Assembly (NCBI RefSeq): GCF_045055655.1
Contig: NZ_JBANFI010000008.1
Location: 12,501 to 76,500, forward strand
Origin: Marinospirillum alkalitolerans
Lineage (GTDB): Bacteria > Pseudomonadota > Gammaproteobacteria > Pseudomonadales > Halomonadaceae
DNA: 64,000 bases
Direction of reading: 5' to 3'
Shown here one piece after another: positions 50,917 through 59,674 of the stretch. Under the pieces are notes generated by a model. It was not told the DNA's origin, made no database searches, and was given only the letters and a program-made list of their open reading frames with translations. A program made the translations under genes and the position numbers. Position 1 is the stretch's first letter. Each line of letters starts with the position of its first letter.

Positions 50917-51828
50917 TTACTCGAGGTGCTGACCAGGAAGCAAGGAGAAGTGTTGACCGCTCGGTAATCGTGTTCGATCCCAGTGCTGTACGGCCAGTGA
51001 CAGGAGTGCCTCAACCGACAAGCTGGCCCATTCAGCCAGGATGGGCTGGTTCAGATACTCGAGGGCTTGGATGAGATGGGCGCTGGCGCGTGAGGCGCAG
51101 ATAGCGGGTGCATGGTTTTGCTTGGAGAGCTTTTGCCCCTGAGCATTGATGATCAACGGCAAATGCAGGTAGGTCGGCGGTTTTTGTTCAGGAGCCAGCG
51201 CCTGATAGAGAGCCAGCTGCCAGGGTGTGGAATCCAGTAGATCGTAACCGCGCACTAGATGCGTCATTCCGGCTTCAAGATCATCGACCACCACGGCAAG
51301 TTGATAGGCCCAGTAGCCATCTCGGCGACGAATGATCGGGTCGCCTATCTCTAAGAAGTTAAAAGCTTGATGCCCTTGGAGCTGATCCTCCCAGCAGAGG
51401 AGGCTGTTTTCTTCCAGTGCAAAGCGCCAGGCGGGGGCCAGGTGGGTATGGGGTGGAGGCTGGTGACGGCAATGACCCAGATAGATGGATTGGCCTTGGC
51501 GCTGCTTACGGGTGCAATAACAGGGATAGGCACGCCCTTGGGCACGCAGCTGATCCAGCGCGTGTTGATAAGCCTCGTGGCGCTGGCTTTGGTAGACCAC
51601 TGGGCCATCCCAGGTCAGGCCAAAAGCTTCAAGAGTGAAGAGAATTTGATCAGCAGCACCGGGCATTTCGCGCGGTGGATCGATATCCTCGATGCGGAGC
51701 TGCCACTGCCCCTGATGGGTTCGCGCTTCTAGCCAGCTGGCTAAGGCCGTGACCAACGAGCCAAAATGCAGCGGACCAGAAGGCGTGGGGGCAAAGCGCC
51801 CCCGATAAGGGAAGGAGAGGGGCTCCAT
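50917..51828 (-). CDS. gluQ: Glutamyl-Q tRNA(Asp) synthetase
   Basis: Attaches glutamate to queuosine in the anticodon of tRNA(Asp); a truncated GluRS paralogue without anticodon-binding domain. The 303 residues show RGRFAPTPSGPLHFGSLVTA (HIGH-like), RIEDIDPPRE, the zinc site CYCTRKQRQ...GHC, and a KLSKQNHA (KMSKS-like) motif. It begins 8 bp after dksA, the standard dksA-gluQ pair. Confidence 0.95.
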   Translation of the reverse strand: MEPLSFPYRGRFAPTPSGPLHFGSLVTALASWLEARTHQGQWQLRIEDIDPPREMPGAADQILFTLEAFGLTWDGPVVYQSQRHEAYQHALDQLRAQGRAYPCYCTRKQRQGQSIYLGHCRHQPPPHTHLAPAWRFALEENSLLCWEDQLQGHQAFNFLEIGDPIIRRRDGYWAYQLAVVVDDLEAGMTHLVRGYDLLDSTPWQLALYQALAPEQKPPTYLHLPLIINAQGQKLSKQNHAPAICASRASAHLIQALEYLNQPILAEWASLSVEALLSLAVQHWDRTRLPSGQHFSLLPGQHLE

Positions 51829-51836
51829 CCCTGAAC

Positions 51837-52274
51837 TTAGCGCCCGATTTGCTTTTCTTTGATTTCAGCGAGGCTTTTGCAATCCACACACAGGGTGGCT
51901 GTAGGACGCGCTTCAAGGCGACGCACACCGATCTCAATGCCGCAGGCCTCGCAATAGCCGTAGTCGTCTTCTTCAATCTTATCGAGTGTTTCGTTGATCT
52001 TCTTGATCAGCTTGCGCTCACGATCACGCGTACGCAGCTCTAGGCTAAACTCTTCTTCCTGAGTGGCGCGATCAGCAGGATCAGCAAAGTTGGTCGCTTC
52101 TTCTTGCAGATGCTGTACGGTACGATCAGCTTCTTCCATCAGCTCTTGTTTCCAATTCAGCAGGATTTGGCGGAAGTGAGCCAGTTGCTTGTCATTCATG
52201 TACTCTTCACCCTCAACGAGCCGGTAAGGAGCAATGGACTGATTTTTTTGAGAATTCTGCATTGTATCTGGCAT
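51837..52274 (-). CDS. dksA: RNA polymerase-binding transcription factor DksA
   Basis: Binds the polymerase secondary channel and with ppGpp (SpoT, 1.1 kb) adjusts promoter use, notably repression of rRNA promoters such as the one at the end of the window. The 145 residues have the coiled coil with the acidic tip (TNFADPADRATQEEEF) and the four-cysteine zinc finger CEACGIEIGVRRLEARP...CVDC, so it is the zinc-containing form. GAGG is 7 bp before the ATG. Confidence 0.97.
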   Translation of the reverse strand: MPDTMQNSQKNQSIAPYRLVEGEEYMNDKQLAHFRQILLNWKQELMEEADRTVQHLQEEATNFADPADRATQEEEFSLELRTRDRERKLIKKINETLDKIEEDDYGYCEACGIEIGVRRLEARPTATLCVDCKSLAEIKEKQIGR

Positions 52275-52443
52275 GGCCTTGCCTCATTAGAGTTAGGAGC
52301 ATCTGAGTTAAGGGCGGTTGGATACGGCGCTTAACTGGCTGCTGGTCAATCAAAAGACTAGCCTATTTACTGGAAATCGAAGCGAATTGCAAGCCTCTGC
52401 CCTGCTCGTTTGAGTGCGAGGCTGGGGTCATGAAGGAGAAAAA

Positions 52444-53382
52444 ATGCGCAAAAATCCCCGTTTAAGAAGTCGCCGTACAGGGCATTGGCTCGGCTGCTGT
52501 TTGTTGCTCAGCATCAGTGGGTGGCTCTCTGGTTGCCAGGCCTTGCCTTCGCAGACAGCAGCACCATCTGAGATGCTGCAAGGACGTCTTTGGTCGGTTG
52601 AGCAGGCTGATTTTGTCAAGATAAGCCAGTTGTTAGCGGAGTTGCCAGCCGGAAGCTGGTTGCTCGTTGGTGAGCAGCATGATCACCCTGAGCATCAGCA
52701 GTGGGCGCAGCGCTGGATAGAGGATTTGGCTGCGCAGGGGCGTTTGGGCGCTGTTGCCTTTGAAATGGCACATTACCAGCAGCAGGCGGCATTGGATCGC
52801 GCACTGGGTCAAGAGCAGATCACTCCAGAGGCGTTGGAGTGGGTTGCAGCCTGGCCCTGGGATCGTTATCAATCCGTCGTCGAAACCTCATTGCGTTTGG
52901 CGCCGCGTGTTGTGGGTGCAGATTTAACCCGCGCGGAGCAGCTTGCTGCTTATCGAGAAGGCGCGCCTCAGGCAGCGCTCAGCCCAGCTCAGGCCGCCGC
53001 CTTAGATCAATTGATTGATGAAGGGCATTGTCAACTGCTCCCACCAGAGCGTTTGCCCCAAATGCGTCAGGTGCAGCTGGCGCGAGATCAGCAGATGGCG
53101 GCTATTTTATCCACAACCCCTTTGAATGAGCGGATAGGCGTCTTTCTGGCTGGCAGTGTGCATCAGCGGCCTGATTTAGGTGTGCCGCGCTGGTTGGCGG
53201 AGGGTGTGCAGAGTGTGACAGTGCGCTTGGTTACCCTTGATGAGCGTACCAGGGCAGAAGCCTATCTAGAGCCAGGTGTGGAGCAGCGTGTCACAGCGGA
53301 CTATCTGTTGTTTACTGCGCCCCTACCTGCGGCGGATTATTGTGCCGAGTTGCGGGCGCAGTTTCAGTCTACCCATCATTGA
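52444..53382 (+). CDS. ChaN-family lipoprotein
   Basis: A 312-residue lipoprotein. The N-terminus is basic (MRKNPRLRSRRTGHWLG), followed by a hydrophobic stretch and lipobox LSGC, so it is likely anchored in the outer membrane. The body fits the ChaN/haem-binding uptake family: LLVGEQHDHPEHQQW, AFEMAHYQQQ, DLTRAEQ and VFLAGSVHQRPDLGVP. In Campylobacter a ChaN protein binds heme cofacially and in Pseudomonas PhuW is iron-linked; function here is inferred. The ATG at 52444 with AAGGAG is preferred over the in-frame 52414. The stop TGA lies at the boundary of an IS605-type end remnant. Confidence 0.85.
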   Translation: MRKNPRLRSRRTGHWLGCCLLLSISGWLSGCQALPSQTAAPSEMLQGRLWSVEQADFVKISQLLAELPAGSWLLVGEQHDHPEHQQWAQRWIEDLAAQGRLGAVAFEMAHYQQQAALDRALGQEQITPEALEWVAAWPWDRYQSVVETSLRLAPRVVGADLTRAEQLAAYREGAPQAALSPAQAAALDQLIDEGHCQLLPPERLPQMRQVQLARDQQMAAILSTTPLNERIGVFLAGSVHQRPDLGVPRWLAEGVQSVTVRLVTLDERTRAEAYLEPGVEQRVTADYLLFTAPLPAADYCAELRAQFQSTHH

Positions 53383-53475
53383 CATCCTCTCCGGCCTGAA
53401 GGCCAAAGATTCCTACGGCGCTCAGGCGTGGCATGGAGCCAGTCCTGAGTCGCTTCGGTAGGTTCCTGCTGATGC
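53381..53475. mobile_element. Remnant of an IS200/IS605-family element end
   Basis: The 93 bp between the chaN stop and the stop of the convergent kinase gene contain GACATCCTCTCCGGCCTGAA and, after GGCC, ATTCCTACGGCGC. This is the wording of IS605-group ends, normally a hairpin reading TCTCCGGCC-TGAA-GGCCGGAGA. Here the 3' arm reads GGCCAAAGA, so two pairs are lost. No tnpA or tnpB gene is present. The orientation corresponds to the right end of an element lying towards the right, on the minus strand. Confidence 0.6.
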
Positions 53476-55062
53476 TTAGTGCTGCTGAGCGGCCTCACCG
53501 AGATGCAGATGGTCACGGATCAGCTTGACGAGTGTCTGGCTGGCGGCCGGAGCATCCGTGTCCACCGTGACGGAGCAGGTGAGCTCTTCGCCTTCCAGTG
53601 GCTCATGGGTTTGTAGTTGTAACTCCAGCACCTTCAAGTCGGCCTCGGCGACCTTCTCTCCTTCATCCAGGCGCTTTTTGAGGCGGCGTCTTAAAGTGGC
53701 CTCATCGGCTTTCAACGAGATGATCAAGGAGGGGAGTCCTAGGTTCTCTGCTACAGCCAATAGTTGCTGGCGCTGGGCTTTTTTCAGATTGGTGGCATCG
53801 AGCGTGACCGGATAGCAGGCACGCAGAGCAAGATCAGCCAACTCGGTTAAACGCTGATAGGTCTGCGCGGTGGCTTCAGCGGTATAGATACCATCGGCCA
53901 GCTCGGCATGACTTTTTTGCTGAGGCTTGAGGCCAAAGAGACGCTTGCGCTCGACATCTGAGCGAATACGAATACCACCAAGTTCACGCACGACATTGGT
54001 GGTCAGCGTGCTCTTGCCGCTGCCTGAAAAACCGTGGGTGATCATCAGATAAGGCGGATGGAAATCTGTATAGCTTTCGGCAAGATCGGTATAGCTGCGG
54101 TATTGACGCAGGATAGAGGCCTTGTCTTCATCATCCAGGCCAGGTTGTGCCAGACGAAAGAGGCCGACCTTGGCGCGAACCAATGCGCGATAGACCTTAT
54201 AGAAGCAGAGGAGCTGTAAGCCTTGGTAATCACCTGTCTGCTCTAGATAATGATTCAGGGTGATTTGCGCCATGCCTTGGAGGCCGCGATCTTCTAAATC
54301 CATCAGCAAGAAAGCCAGATCGCTGATCACATCACACCAGCGAAAAGCGTCATTGAATTCAATGCAGTCAAACGCGAGCACCTGCCCTTGCCAAAGGGTG
54401 GTATTGCCTAAATGCAAGTCACCATGACAGGCACACACCTTGCCAGCGGCGCGCCGTTCGATCATCAGATCCTCAAAGCGTGCGAAGGTGTCTTTCGACC
54501 AGGCTTCGAGCAGCTCCAATTGCTTCAGGGCGCTGTCATCCTGGAGTAGAGCGCGAATCTGCTCAAAGTTTTGTGCCACCGGTGCCCAGATGGCGGCGGG
54601 TGTACCGAGATCCTCGGGTGGGGTGGCTGGTTGCTGCTGAAGATGGAATTCGGCAATTTGATCCGCAAGCTGAATCAGATGCTCTTCACGCAGCTCGCCC
54701 CGTTGATGTAATGCATTGAGCAGCTGCTCATCATCAAAACGGCGCATCTTGAGCGCATATTCAAAAGGCGCACTGGCATCTCCCAGCAGGGGCGTACTCA
54801 TCTCGCCTGAGATGGGGAGGACATCGAGATAAAGCTCAGCTGCCAAGCGCTGGTTGAGCTGCATCTCAAGCTGACAAAAGTGCTGTCGTGCTTCAAGAGT
54901 GGAATAGTCAAGAAAACCAAAATTCACCGGCTTTTTGATTTTATAGGCAAAGTCTCCGGCGAGAAAAACCCAAGAGATATGGGTCTCGCGCATCACGACT
55001 TGATCCACAGGATGTGGATAGGTGGCGGGTTGCTGCATCGCATGAATTAGGGCTTCAGACAC
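53476..55062 (-). CDS. Aminoglycoside-phosphotransferase-like kinase fused to a P-loop ATPase
   Basis: A 528-residue two-part protein. The N-terminal 330 residues resemble the APH/choline-kinase fold: the catalytic loop CACHGDLHLGNTTLWQG and metal-binding AFDCIEFNDAFRWCDVISD are intact. The C-terminal third is a P-loop kinase-like domain with Walker A THGFSGSGKSTLT, similar to zeta-toxin/gluconate-kinase type ATPases, with IRIRSDVERKRLFGL after it. Proteins of this pattern are widespread in gammaproteobacteria and uncharacterised; substrate unknown, antibiotic resistance is not implied. GTG at 55062, with GGAG 6 bp upstream, is preferred to the GTG at 55122. Confidence 0.8.
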   Translation of the reverse strand: MSEALIHAMQQPATYPHPVDQVVMRETHISWVFLAGDFAYKIKKPVNFGFLDYSTLEARQHFCQLEMQLNQRLAAELYLDVLPISGEMSTPLLGDASAPFEYALKMRRFDDEQLLNALHQRGELREEHLIQLADQIAEFHLQQQPATPPEDLGTPAAIWAPVAQNFEQIRALLQDDSALKQLELLEAWSKDTFARFEDLMIERRAAGKVCACHGDLHLGNTTLWQGQVLAFDCIEFNDAFRWCDVISDLAFLLMDLEDRGLQGMAQITLNHYLEQTGDYQGLQLLCFYKVYRALVRAKVGLFRLAQPGLDDEDKASILRQYRSYTDLAESYTDFHPPYLMITHGFSGSGKSTLTTNVVRELGGIRIRSDVERKRLFGLKPQQKSHAELADGIYTAEATAQTYQRLTELADLALRACYPVTLDATNLKKAQRQQLLAVAENLGLPSLIISLKADEATLRRRLKKRLDEGEKVAEADLKVLELQLQTHEPLEGEELTCSVTVDTDAPAASQTLVKLIRDHLHLGEAAQQH

Positions 55063-55108
55063 GGGGCTCTCCACTTGGGATCTCAGATCTATCAGGGGCA
55101 AGGCGTCC

Positions 55109-55146
55109 CCAAAGAAGGCCACCCAGTCATCAGTGGCCTTCTTTGG
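55109..55146 (-). terminator. Long hairpin downstream of hemL
   Basis: A perfect 14-bp inverted repeat CCAAAGAAGGCCAC/GTGGCCTTCTTTGG with a 10-nt loop, 20 bp after the hemL stop. The T stretch is inside the stem arm. Probably the end of the hemJ-thiD-thiE-hemL transcript. Confidence 0.6.
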
Positions 55147-55165
55147 AGATCGCGTTTTTACTAGC

Positions 55166-56455
55166 TTAGCTTTTTTTCAAGGTGGCAAAAGCTTTTTGTG
55201 CGGCTTCAAGGGTCAGTTGCAACTCTTCTTCACCGTGGCAAGAAGACACAAAACCCGCCTCGTAGGCCGAAGGCGCCAGATAGACGCCTTCTTTGAGCAT
55301 CGCATGGAAGAAGCGGTTAAAGGCCTCGAGGTCGCAGGCCGTGGCAGCATTGAAGTTGTTGACGGATGGCTGATCGGTAAAGAACAGACCGAACATGCCG
55401 CCAACGGCCTGAGTGATCACTGGAATACCGGCTTCTGCCGCAGCGGCTTCTAAACCGGCGCAGAGACGGGTCACATAGTCGCTCAGCTGCTGATGAAACC
55501 CAGGTGCCTGAATCTTGCGTAAAAGCGCCAGGCCAGCTGCCATCGCAAGCGGATTGCCTGATAGGGTGCCGGCTTGATAGACAGGGCCGAGGGGTGAAAG
55601 GTGATCCATGACCTCTTTGCGGCCGCCAAAAGCACCGACGGGGAGTCCCCCACCGACGATCTTGCCCAGTGTGGTCAGATCGGGAGTGACTTGGTAATGG
55701 GCCTGCGCACCACCGAGTGCAACACGAAACCCAGTCATCACCTCATCAAAAATCAGCAGCGTGCCATATTGATCGCAGACGCGGCGCAGGGCTTCAAGAT
55801 AGCCGGGCTGAGGTGGAATGCAGTTCATATTCCCTGCTACAGGCTCAACAATAATACAGGCAATCTCTTGCCCGACTTGGGCGAAGCAGGCTTCTAAGGC
55901 GGGGATGTCGTTGTAGGGCAATGTCAGGGTATGCTGGGCAAAATCAGCTGGCACGCCTGGCGAGGTAGGAACACCAAAAGTCAGCGCGCCTGATCCAGCT
56001 TTAACCAGCAGCGAATCACTATGGCCGTGGTAGCAGCCTTCAAACTTGAGGATTTTATCTCGCCCAGTATAGCCGCGCGCCAAGCGAATAGCGCTCATGG
56101 TGGCTTCAGTACCTGAGTTGACCATGCGCACTTTTTGCATCGAGGGAACGAGCTGGCAGAGGGTTTCGGCCATTTCTGTTTCTAGTGCGGTTGGCGCTCC
56201 ATAAGACAAGCCCAGCTCAAGGCGTTGGCGTACTGCATCCAGGATATCCTCATCGGCATGGCCGGTAATCATTGGTCCCCAAGAGCCGATATAGTCGATA
56301 TAGCGCTGGCCGTCTTCATCATACATATAAGCGCCCTTGGCTTTTTGGATAAAGATCGGTGTGCCGCCCACGCCTTTGAAGGCGCGCACAGGTGAGTTGA
56401 CGCCACCGGGGATCGAATGCTGGGCGCGTTCAAAAAGTTCTGCTGAGCGAGTCAT
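55166..56455 (-). CDS. hemL: Glutamate-1-semialdehyde 2,1-aminomutase
   Basis: PLP enzyme giving 5-aminolevulinate in the C5 heme pathway. The 429 residues show SIPGGVNSPVRAFKGVGG, FEGCYHGHSDSLLVKAGSG, LIFDEVMTGFRVALGGAQ and the PLP lysine K265 in TTLGKIVGGGLPVGAFGG, the same number as in E. coli. A frame upstream to 56563 overlaps thiE and is rejected; GAGG is 6 bp before the ATG at 56455. The start lies 26 bp inside thiE. Confidence 0.97.
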   Translation of the reverse strand: MTRSAELFERAQHSIPGGVNSPVRAFKGVGGTPIFIQKAKGAYMYDEDGQRYIDYIGSWGPMITGHADEDILDAVRQRLELGLSYGAPTALETEMAETLCQLVPSMQKVRMVNSGTEATMSAIRLARGYTGRDKILKFEGCYHGHSDSLLVKAGSGALTFGVPTSPGVPADFAQHTLTLPYNDIPALEACFAQVGQEIACIIVEPVAGNMNCIPPQPGYLEALRRVCDQYGTLLIFDEVMTGFRVALGGAQAHYQVTPDLTTLGKIVGGGLPVGAFGGRKEVMDHLSPLGPVYQAGTLSGNPLAMAAGLALLRKIQAPGFHQQLSDYVTRLCAGLEAAAAEAGIPVITQAVGGMFGLFFTDQPSVNNFNAATACDLEAFNRFFHAMLKEGVYLAPSAYEAGFVSSCHGEEELQLTLEAAQKAFATLKKS

Positions 56456-57113
56456 GCTGTACCTCATTAAAAGGAAAAGAATTCGCCTCTTGTAAGGCGT
56501 GTTGATATTGCTGCGCCACCTGCTGCGGTTGGGCGGTATTAAATAGACTGTCGCAGACGGCAATCATCTGAGCACCGGCGCGGACCACCTCACCTGCTGT
56601 AGCGGGTGTGATGCCACCAATGCCAACCATAGGCAAACCGAATCTGGCCGCCTGCTGAAAGATATCTAGGCTGGCAGGTGGCGCTTCTGGCTTGGTCTGA
56701 GAAGGAAAACAGCGCCCAAAGGCGAGGTAGTCGGCCCCTTGATCCAGCGCGCGCTGAGCGAGATCCAAGCTGGCATGGCAGGTCTGGCCGATAATGGCGT
56801 GTGGCCCCAAAAGCTGGCGCGCCTGGGTGATAGAGCAATCCTGCTGGCCTAGATGGACGCCATGCGCATCACACGCTTTGGCGAGATAGGGGTCATCGTT
56901 GATCAGGAAAATAACATGATACTCACGGCATAACCTAGCGAGCAGACGCGCCTGACGCAGCGCGCGGCTGGCATCCTGATCCTTAGCGCGATACTGCAAG
57001 ATCTGCACACCGCCTTCAAAGGCGGCTTGGGTGCTGCTTAAAAGAGAGAAATCACTGTGCAGCTGGCGTGCTGAAGTGATGGCATAGAGCCCAGTTAAGC
57101 CAGAATTAGTCAT
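56430..57113 (-). CDS. thiE: Thiamine-phosphate synthase
   Basis: Joins hydroxymethylpyrimidine pyrophosphate with the thiazole phosphate. The 227-residue barrel has LYAITS, LQYRAKD, FLINDDPYLA, DAHGVHLGQQD, GQTCHASLDLA and GIGGITPATA. It overlaps thiD by 8 bp at its start and hemL by 26 bp at its end. The last 20 residues (FPFNEVQHDSLSRTF) extend a little past the usual end, causing the overlap. Confidence 0.95.
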   Translation of the reverse strand: MTNSGLTGLYAITSARQLHSDFSLLSSTQAAFEGGVQILQYRAKDQDASRALRQARLLARLCREYHVIFLINDDPYLAKACDAHGVHLGQQDCSITQARQLLGPHAIIGQTCHASLDLAQRALDQGADYLAFGRCFPSQTKPEAPPASLDIFQQAARFGLPMVGIGGITPATAGEVVRAGAQMIAVCDSLFNTAQPQQVAQQYQHALQEANSFPFNEVQHDSLSRTF

Positions 57114-57927
57114 TGAAAAAGTCCGTTGTGCGCAGCGGGAGCTTTTGCCCTTGAGTCAGTTGCACACCTTGTTCAAGGCTGTGCCAGGTGAAATCCTGTG
57201 CTTGGGTGACGGCTTGGTCCAAGGCCTCGCCACGTGCGAGCAAAGCAGCCAGAGCGGCAGCCAAGGTGCAGCCTGAACCATGATACTCACCCTCAAGGCG
57301 AGTCCAGCGGCTGGTCATCACTTGGGAGGTGCCTTGGCGATATAGAAGGTTCTTAACCGTGCGTGTTGGCGCATGGGTGCCAGTGACCAGCACCGCACGG
57401 CAGCCACTTTTTAAAATGGCTTTGGCCTGTGCATCCACTTCAGCGTGTTGCGGTGCCAGTTGCGCCAGTTCAGGAATATTGGGGGTGACCACCTGAGCCA
57501 AAGGTAGCAGTTGATCGCGCAGGTGATGCAGCTGTTCACGACTTTCCAGCAATCCAGTGCCTGATCCAGAAGCCATGACGGGATCGATCACCAAAGGAAG
57601 CTGTGCTTGTTTGAGCCAGTGAGTGATTTCTTTTTGCAGTGCTAGGTTACCCAAAACACCAAGCTTCACCGCGGCAGGTTGGAAGTCTTGTAACAGCAGA
57701 TCCAGCTGACGTAAAAAATCCACAGGAGATTGAGGCATCAGGCTATCGAAGCGCTCTGTATTTTGTGCAGTGAGGCAGGTCACTAAAGTGAGTGGCCAGG
57801 CCCGCATGGCCAAGGCTGCTTGGGCATCGGCAATAATGCCTGCCCCGCCGCTTGGATCATGGCCTCCAATCAGCAAGACGCTGGGATAGCTTTTCTGAAA
57901 ATGTAAAGGGATACCTGGCTCGATCAT
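57106..57927 (-). CDS. thiD: Hydroxymethylpyrimidine/phosphomethylpyrimidine kinase
   Basis: Two-step phosphorylation of the thiamine pyrimidine moiety. The 273-residue ribokinase-fold protein has LLIGGHDPSGGAGIIADAQ, LVTCLTAQNT, VIDPVMASGSG, TPNIPELAQL, and the anion-hole/catalytic EYHGSGCTLAAALAALLA. GAGGTGAG precedes the ATG. No TPP riboswitch is visible in the short gap to hemJ. Confidence 0.95.
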   Translation of the reverse strand: MIEPGIPLHFQKSYPSVLLIGGHDPSGGAGIIADAQAALAMRAWPLTLVTCLTAQNTERFDSLMPQSPVDFLRQLDLLLQDFQPAAVKLGVLGNLALQKEITHWLKQAQLPLVIDPVMASGSGTGLLESREQLHHLRDQLLPLAQVVTPNIPELAQLAPQHAEVDAQAKAILKSGCRAVLVTGTHAPTRTVKNLLYRQGTSQVMTSRWTRLEGEYHGSGCTLAAALAALLARGEALDQAVTQAQDFTWHSLEQGVQLTQGQKLPLRTTDFFND

Positions 57928-57952
57928 GCTGGTTGCTCACCTCAATTACGGA

Positions 57953-58390
57953 TTACCAAGGTTTGATCACCACCAAAAGCACAACGAAGATCAAAATAAA
58001 AACAGGCAGCTCGTTAAACACCCGAAACCAGACATGGCTATAGAGATTTTTGTCCTGAGCAAATTGGCGTAGCAGATGACCACACCAGAAGTGATAGCCA
58101 ATCAGCAGCCCCACCAGCACCAGCTTAATTTGCATCCAAGTTTGGCTTAGATAGCCGCTAAAATTGATGCTCAACAAGCCTACGCCGAGCAAAATAACAA
58201 CCCACATTGAGGGCGTCATAATGCCGCGATAAAGTTTACGCTCCATGATTTTGAAGCGCGCAGAGCCTTTTTGATCATCTTCTTGCAGTGCCAGAGCGTG
58301 GTAAACATACAGGCGTGGTAGATAGAATAAGGCAGCAAACCAGGTCACTACAGCCATGATGTGGAAGGCCTTCATCCATAGATAGCTCAT
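57953..58390 (-). CDS. hemJ: HemJ-type protoporphyrinogen IX oxidase
   Basis: Membrane enzyme oxidising protoporphyrinogen IX in heme synthesis. The 145-residue protein has four membrane segments and the conserved AFHIMAVVTWFAALFYLPRL, with the heme-ligand histidine, LYVYHA, and the C-terminal WFRVFNELPVFILIFVVLLV. A GTG at 58399 would add three residues; neither start has a clear ribosome site. It precedes thiD by 25 bp, so heme genes flank the two thiamine genes in one likely operon. Confidence 0.9.
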   Translation of the reverse strand: MSYLWMKAFHIMAVVTWFAALFYLPRLYVYHALALQEDDQKGSARFKIMERKLYRGIMTPSMWVVILLGVGLLSINFSGYLSQTWMQIKLVLVGLLIGYHFWCGHLLRQFAQDKNLYSHVWFRVFNELPVFILIFVVLLVVIKPW

Positions 58391-58558
58391 TTTGCTCACT
58401 TTATCTGCTAGGGTGAAATCAAGAGCCGACAGGATAACTCAAATCTTGCAGGAAGGGAAAATGCCCAGCTTGGCAGCATACTTACCCATTAAAATTGTGT
58501 ATTATTTCTGAAATCTTAAGCAGCCGATGGCACAAATTGGTTTGGGAAGGAGAAAAAC

Positions 58559-59611
58559 GTGGTCAAGATAGGCATAGTTGGTGGGACAGGCTACACAGGT
58601 GTTGAACTCTTGCGTTTGCTGGCCCAGCACCCGCAGGCCGAGGTGGTGTTGATTACCTCTCGCTCCGATGCGGGGACACGCGTTGAAGACATGTATCCCA
58701 ATCTGCGTGGTCACTATCCTGATCTTCTTTTCTCTGAGCCCAATGTTGAGCGTATGGGGCAGTGTGATGTCGTTTTCTTTGCCACGCCACATGGTGTAGC
58801 GCACAGCATGGCGCAGGCCCTGCTTGATACAGGAACACGGGTGATCGATCTTTCTGCTGACTTTCGTTTGCGCGATGCGGATGAGTGGGCTGAATGGTAT
58901 GGCCAGCCTCATGGCGCCCCCGAGCTGTTGTCCGAAGCTGTTTATGGCTTGCCAGAGCTTGTTGATCATCAGCGTATTCAGCAGGCACGCTTGATCGCGG
59001 TGCCAGGATGCTATCCTACCTCTGTTCAGCTGGGCTTAGCACCACTTTTAGAAGCTGGCTGGATCCACACCGATGGTATTATTGCCGATTGTAAATCAGG
59101 TGTGTCGGGTGCAGGTCGAACAGCAAAGCTGGGTTCCTTGCTGTGTGAGGCAGGTGAAAGCATGAAGGCCTATTCAGTCGGTTGTCATCGTCATCACCCT
59201 GAAATTACGCAAGGTCTTAGTGATGTGGCTGGGCAAGCCGTAGGGCTGACTTTTGTGCCGCACTTGACTCCGATGATTCGGGGTATTCATTCTACACTCT
59301 ATGTTCGCTTGACTGCTGACAACCTGAAACGAAATGATGTAGAGATTCAGCAGCTTTATACTGCTCGCTATGACAAGATGCCTTGCGTCGACCTGATGCC
59401 CTGGGGTGCTTGTCCAGAAACGCGCAGCGTTCGTGGCAGTAATCTGTGCCGTATTGCACTTCATCGTCCGCAGAATTCGGATCTGCTGGTGATTCTTTCT
59501 GTCATTGATAATCTGGTTAAAGGTGCGAGCGGGCAGGCGATTCAAAATATGAATTTGATGTTTGGCTTCGATGAATCTCTTGGGCTGACTGCGCCAGGTT
59601 TGATGCCTTGA
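58559..59611 (+). CDS. argC: N-acetyl-gamma-glutamyl-phosphate reductase
   Basis: NADPH-dependent third step of arginine synthesis. The 350 residues start KIGIVGGTGYTGVELLRLL; the active-site cysteine is C151 in VPGCYPTSVQLG and the catalytic histidine lies in YSVGCHRHHPEI. PFVPHLTPM-like (LTFVPHLTPMIRG) and KGASGQAIQNMN are family blocks. The start is GTG at 58559, close after GGGAAGGAG. No clear ArgR box was found upstream. Confidence 0.96.
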   Translation: MVKIGIVGGTGYTGVELLRLLAQHPQAEVVLITSRSDAGTRVEDMYPNLRGHYPDLLFSEPNVERMGQCDVVFFATPHGVAHSMAQALLDTGTRVIDLSADFRLRDADEWAEWYGQPHGAPELLSEAVYGLPELVDHQRIQQARLIAVPGCYPTSVQLGLAPLLEAGWIHTDGIIADCKSGVSGAGRTAKLGSLLCEAGESMKAYSVGCHRHHPEITQGLSDVAGQAVGLTFVPHLTPMIRGIHSTLYVRLTADNLKRNDVEIQQLYTARYDKMPCVDLMPWGACPETRSVRGSNLCRIALHRPQNSDLLVILSVIDNLVKGASGQAIQNMNLMFGFDESLGLTAPGLMP

Positions 59612-59674
59612 ATACAGATGCCTTGAATAAAGAGGTCAAGGCAAGTCTGGCTTGAATAAACTGGAAGAGAACCA

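Noticed and set aside
50724..51014. 96-residue minus-strand frame across the gluQ end and cbrX
   Set aside because: Different frame from cbrX, no ribosome site, and overlaps gluQ; the cbrX frame has a far better start and hydrophobic pattern.
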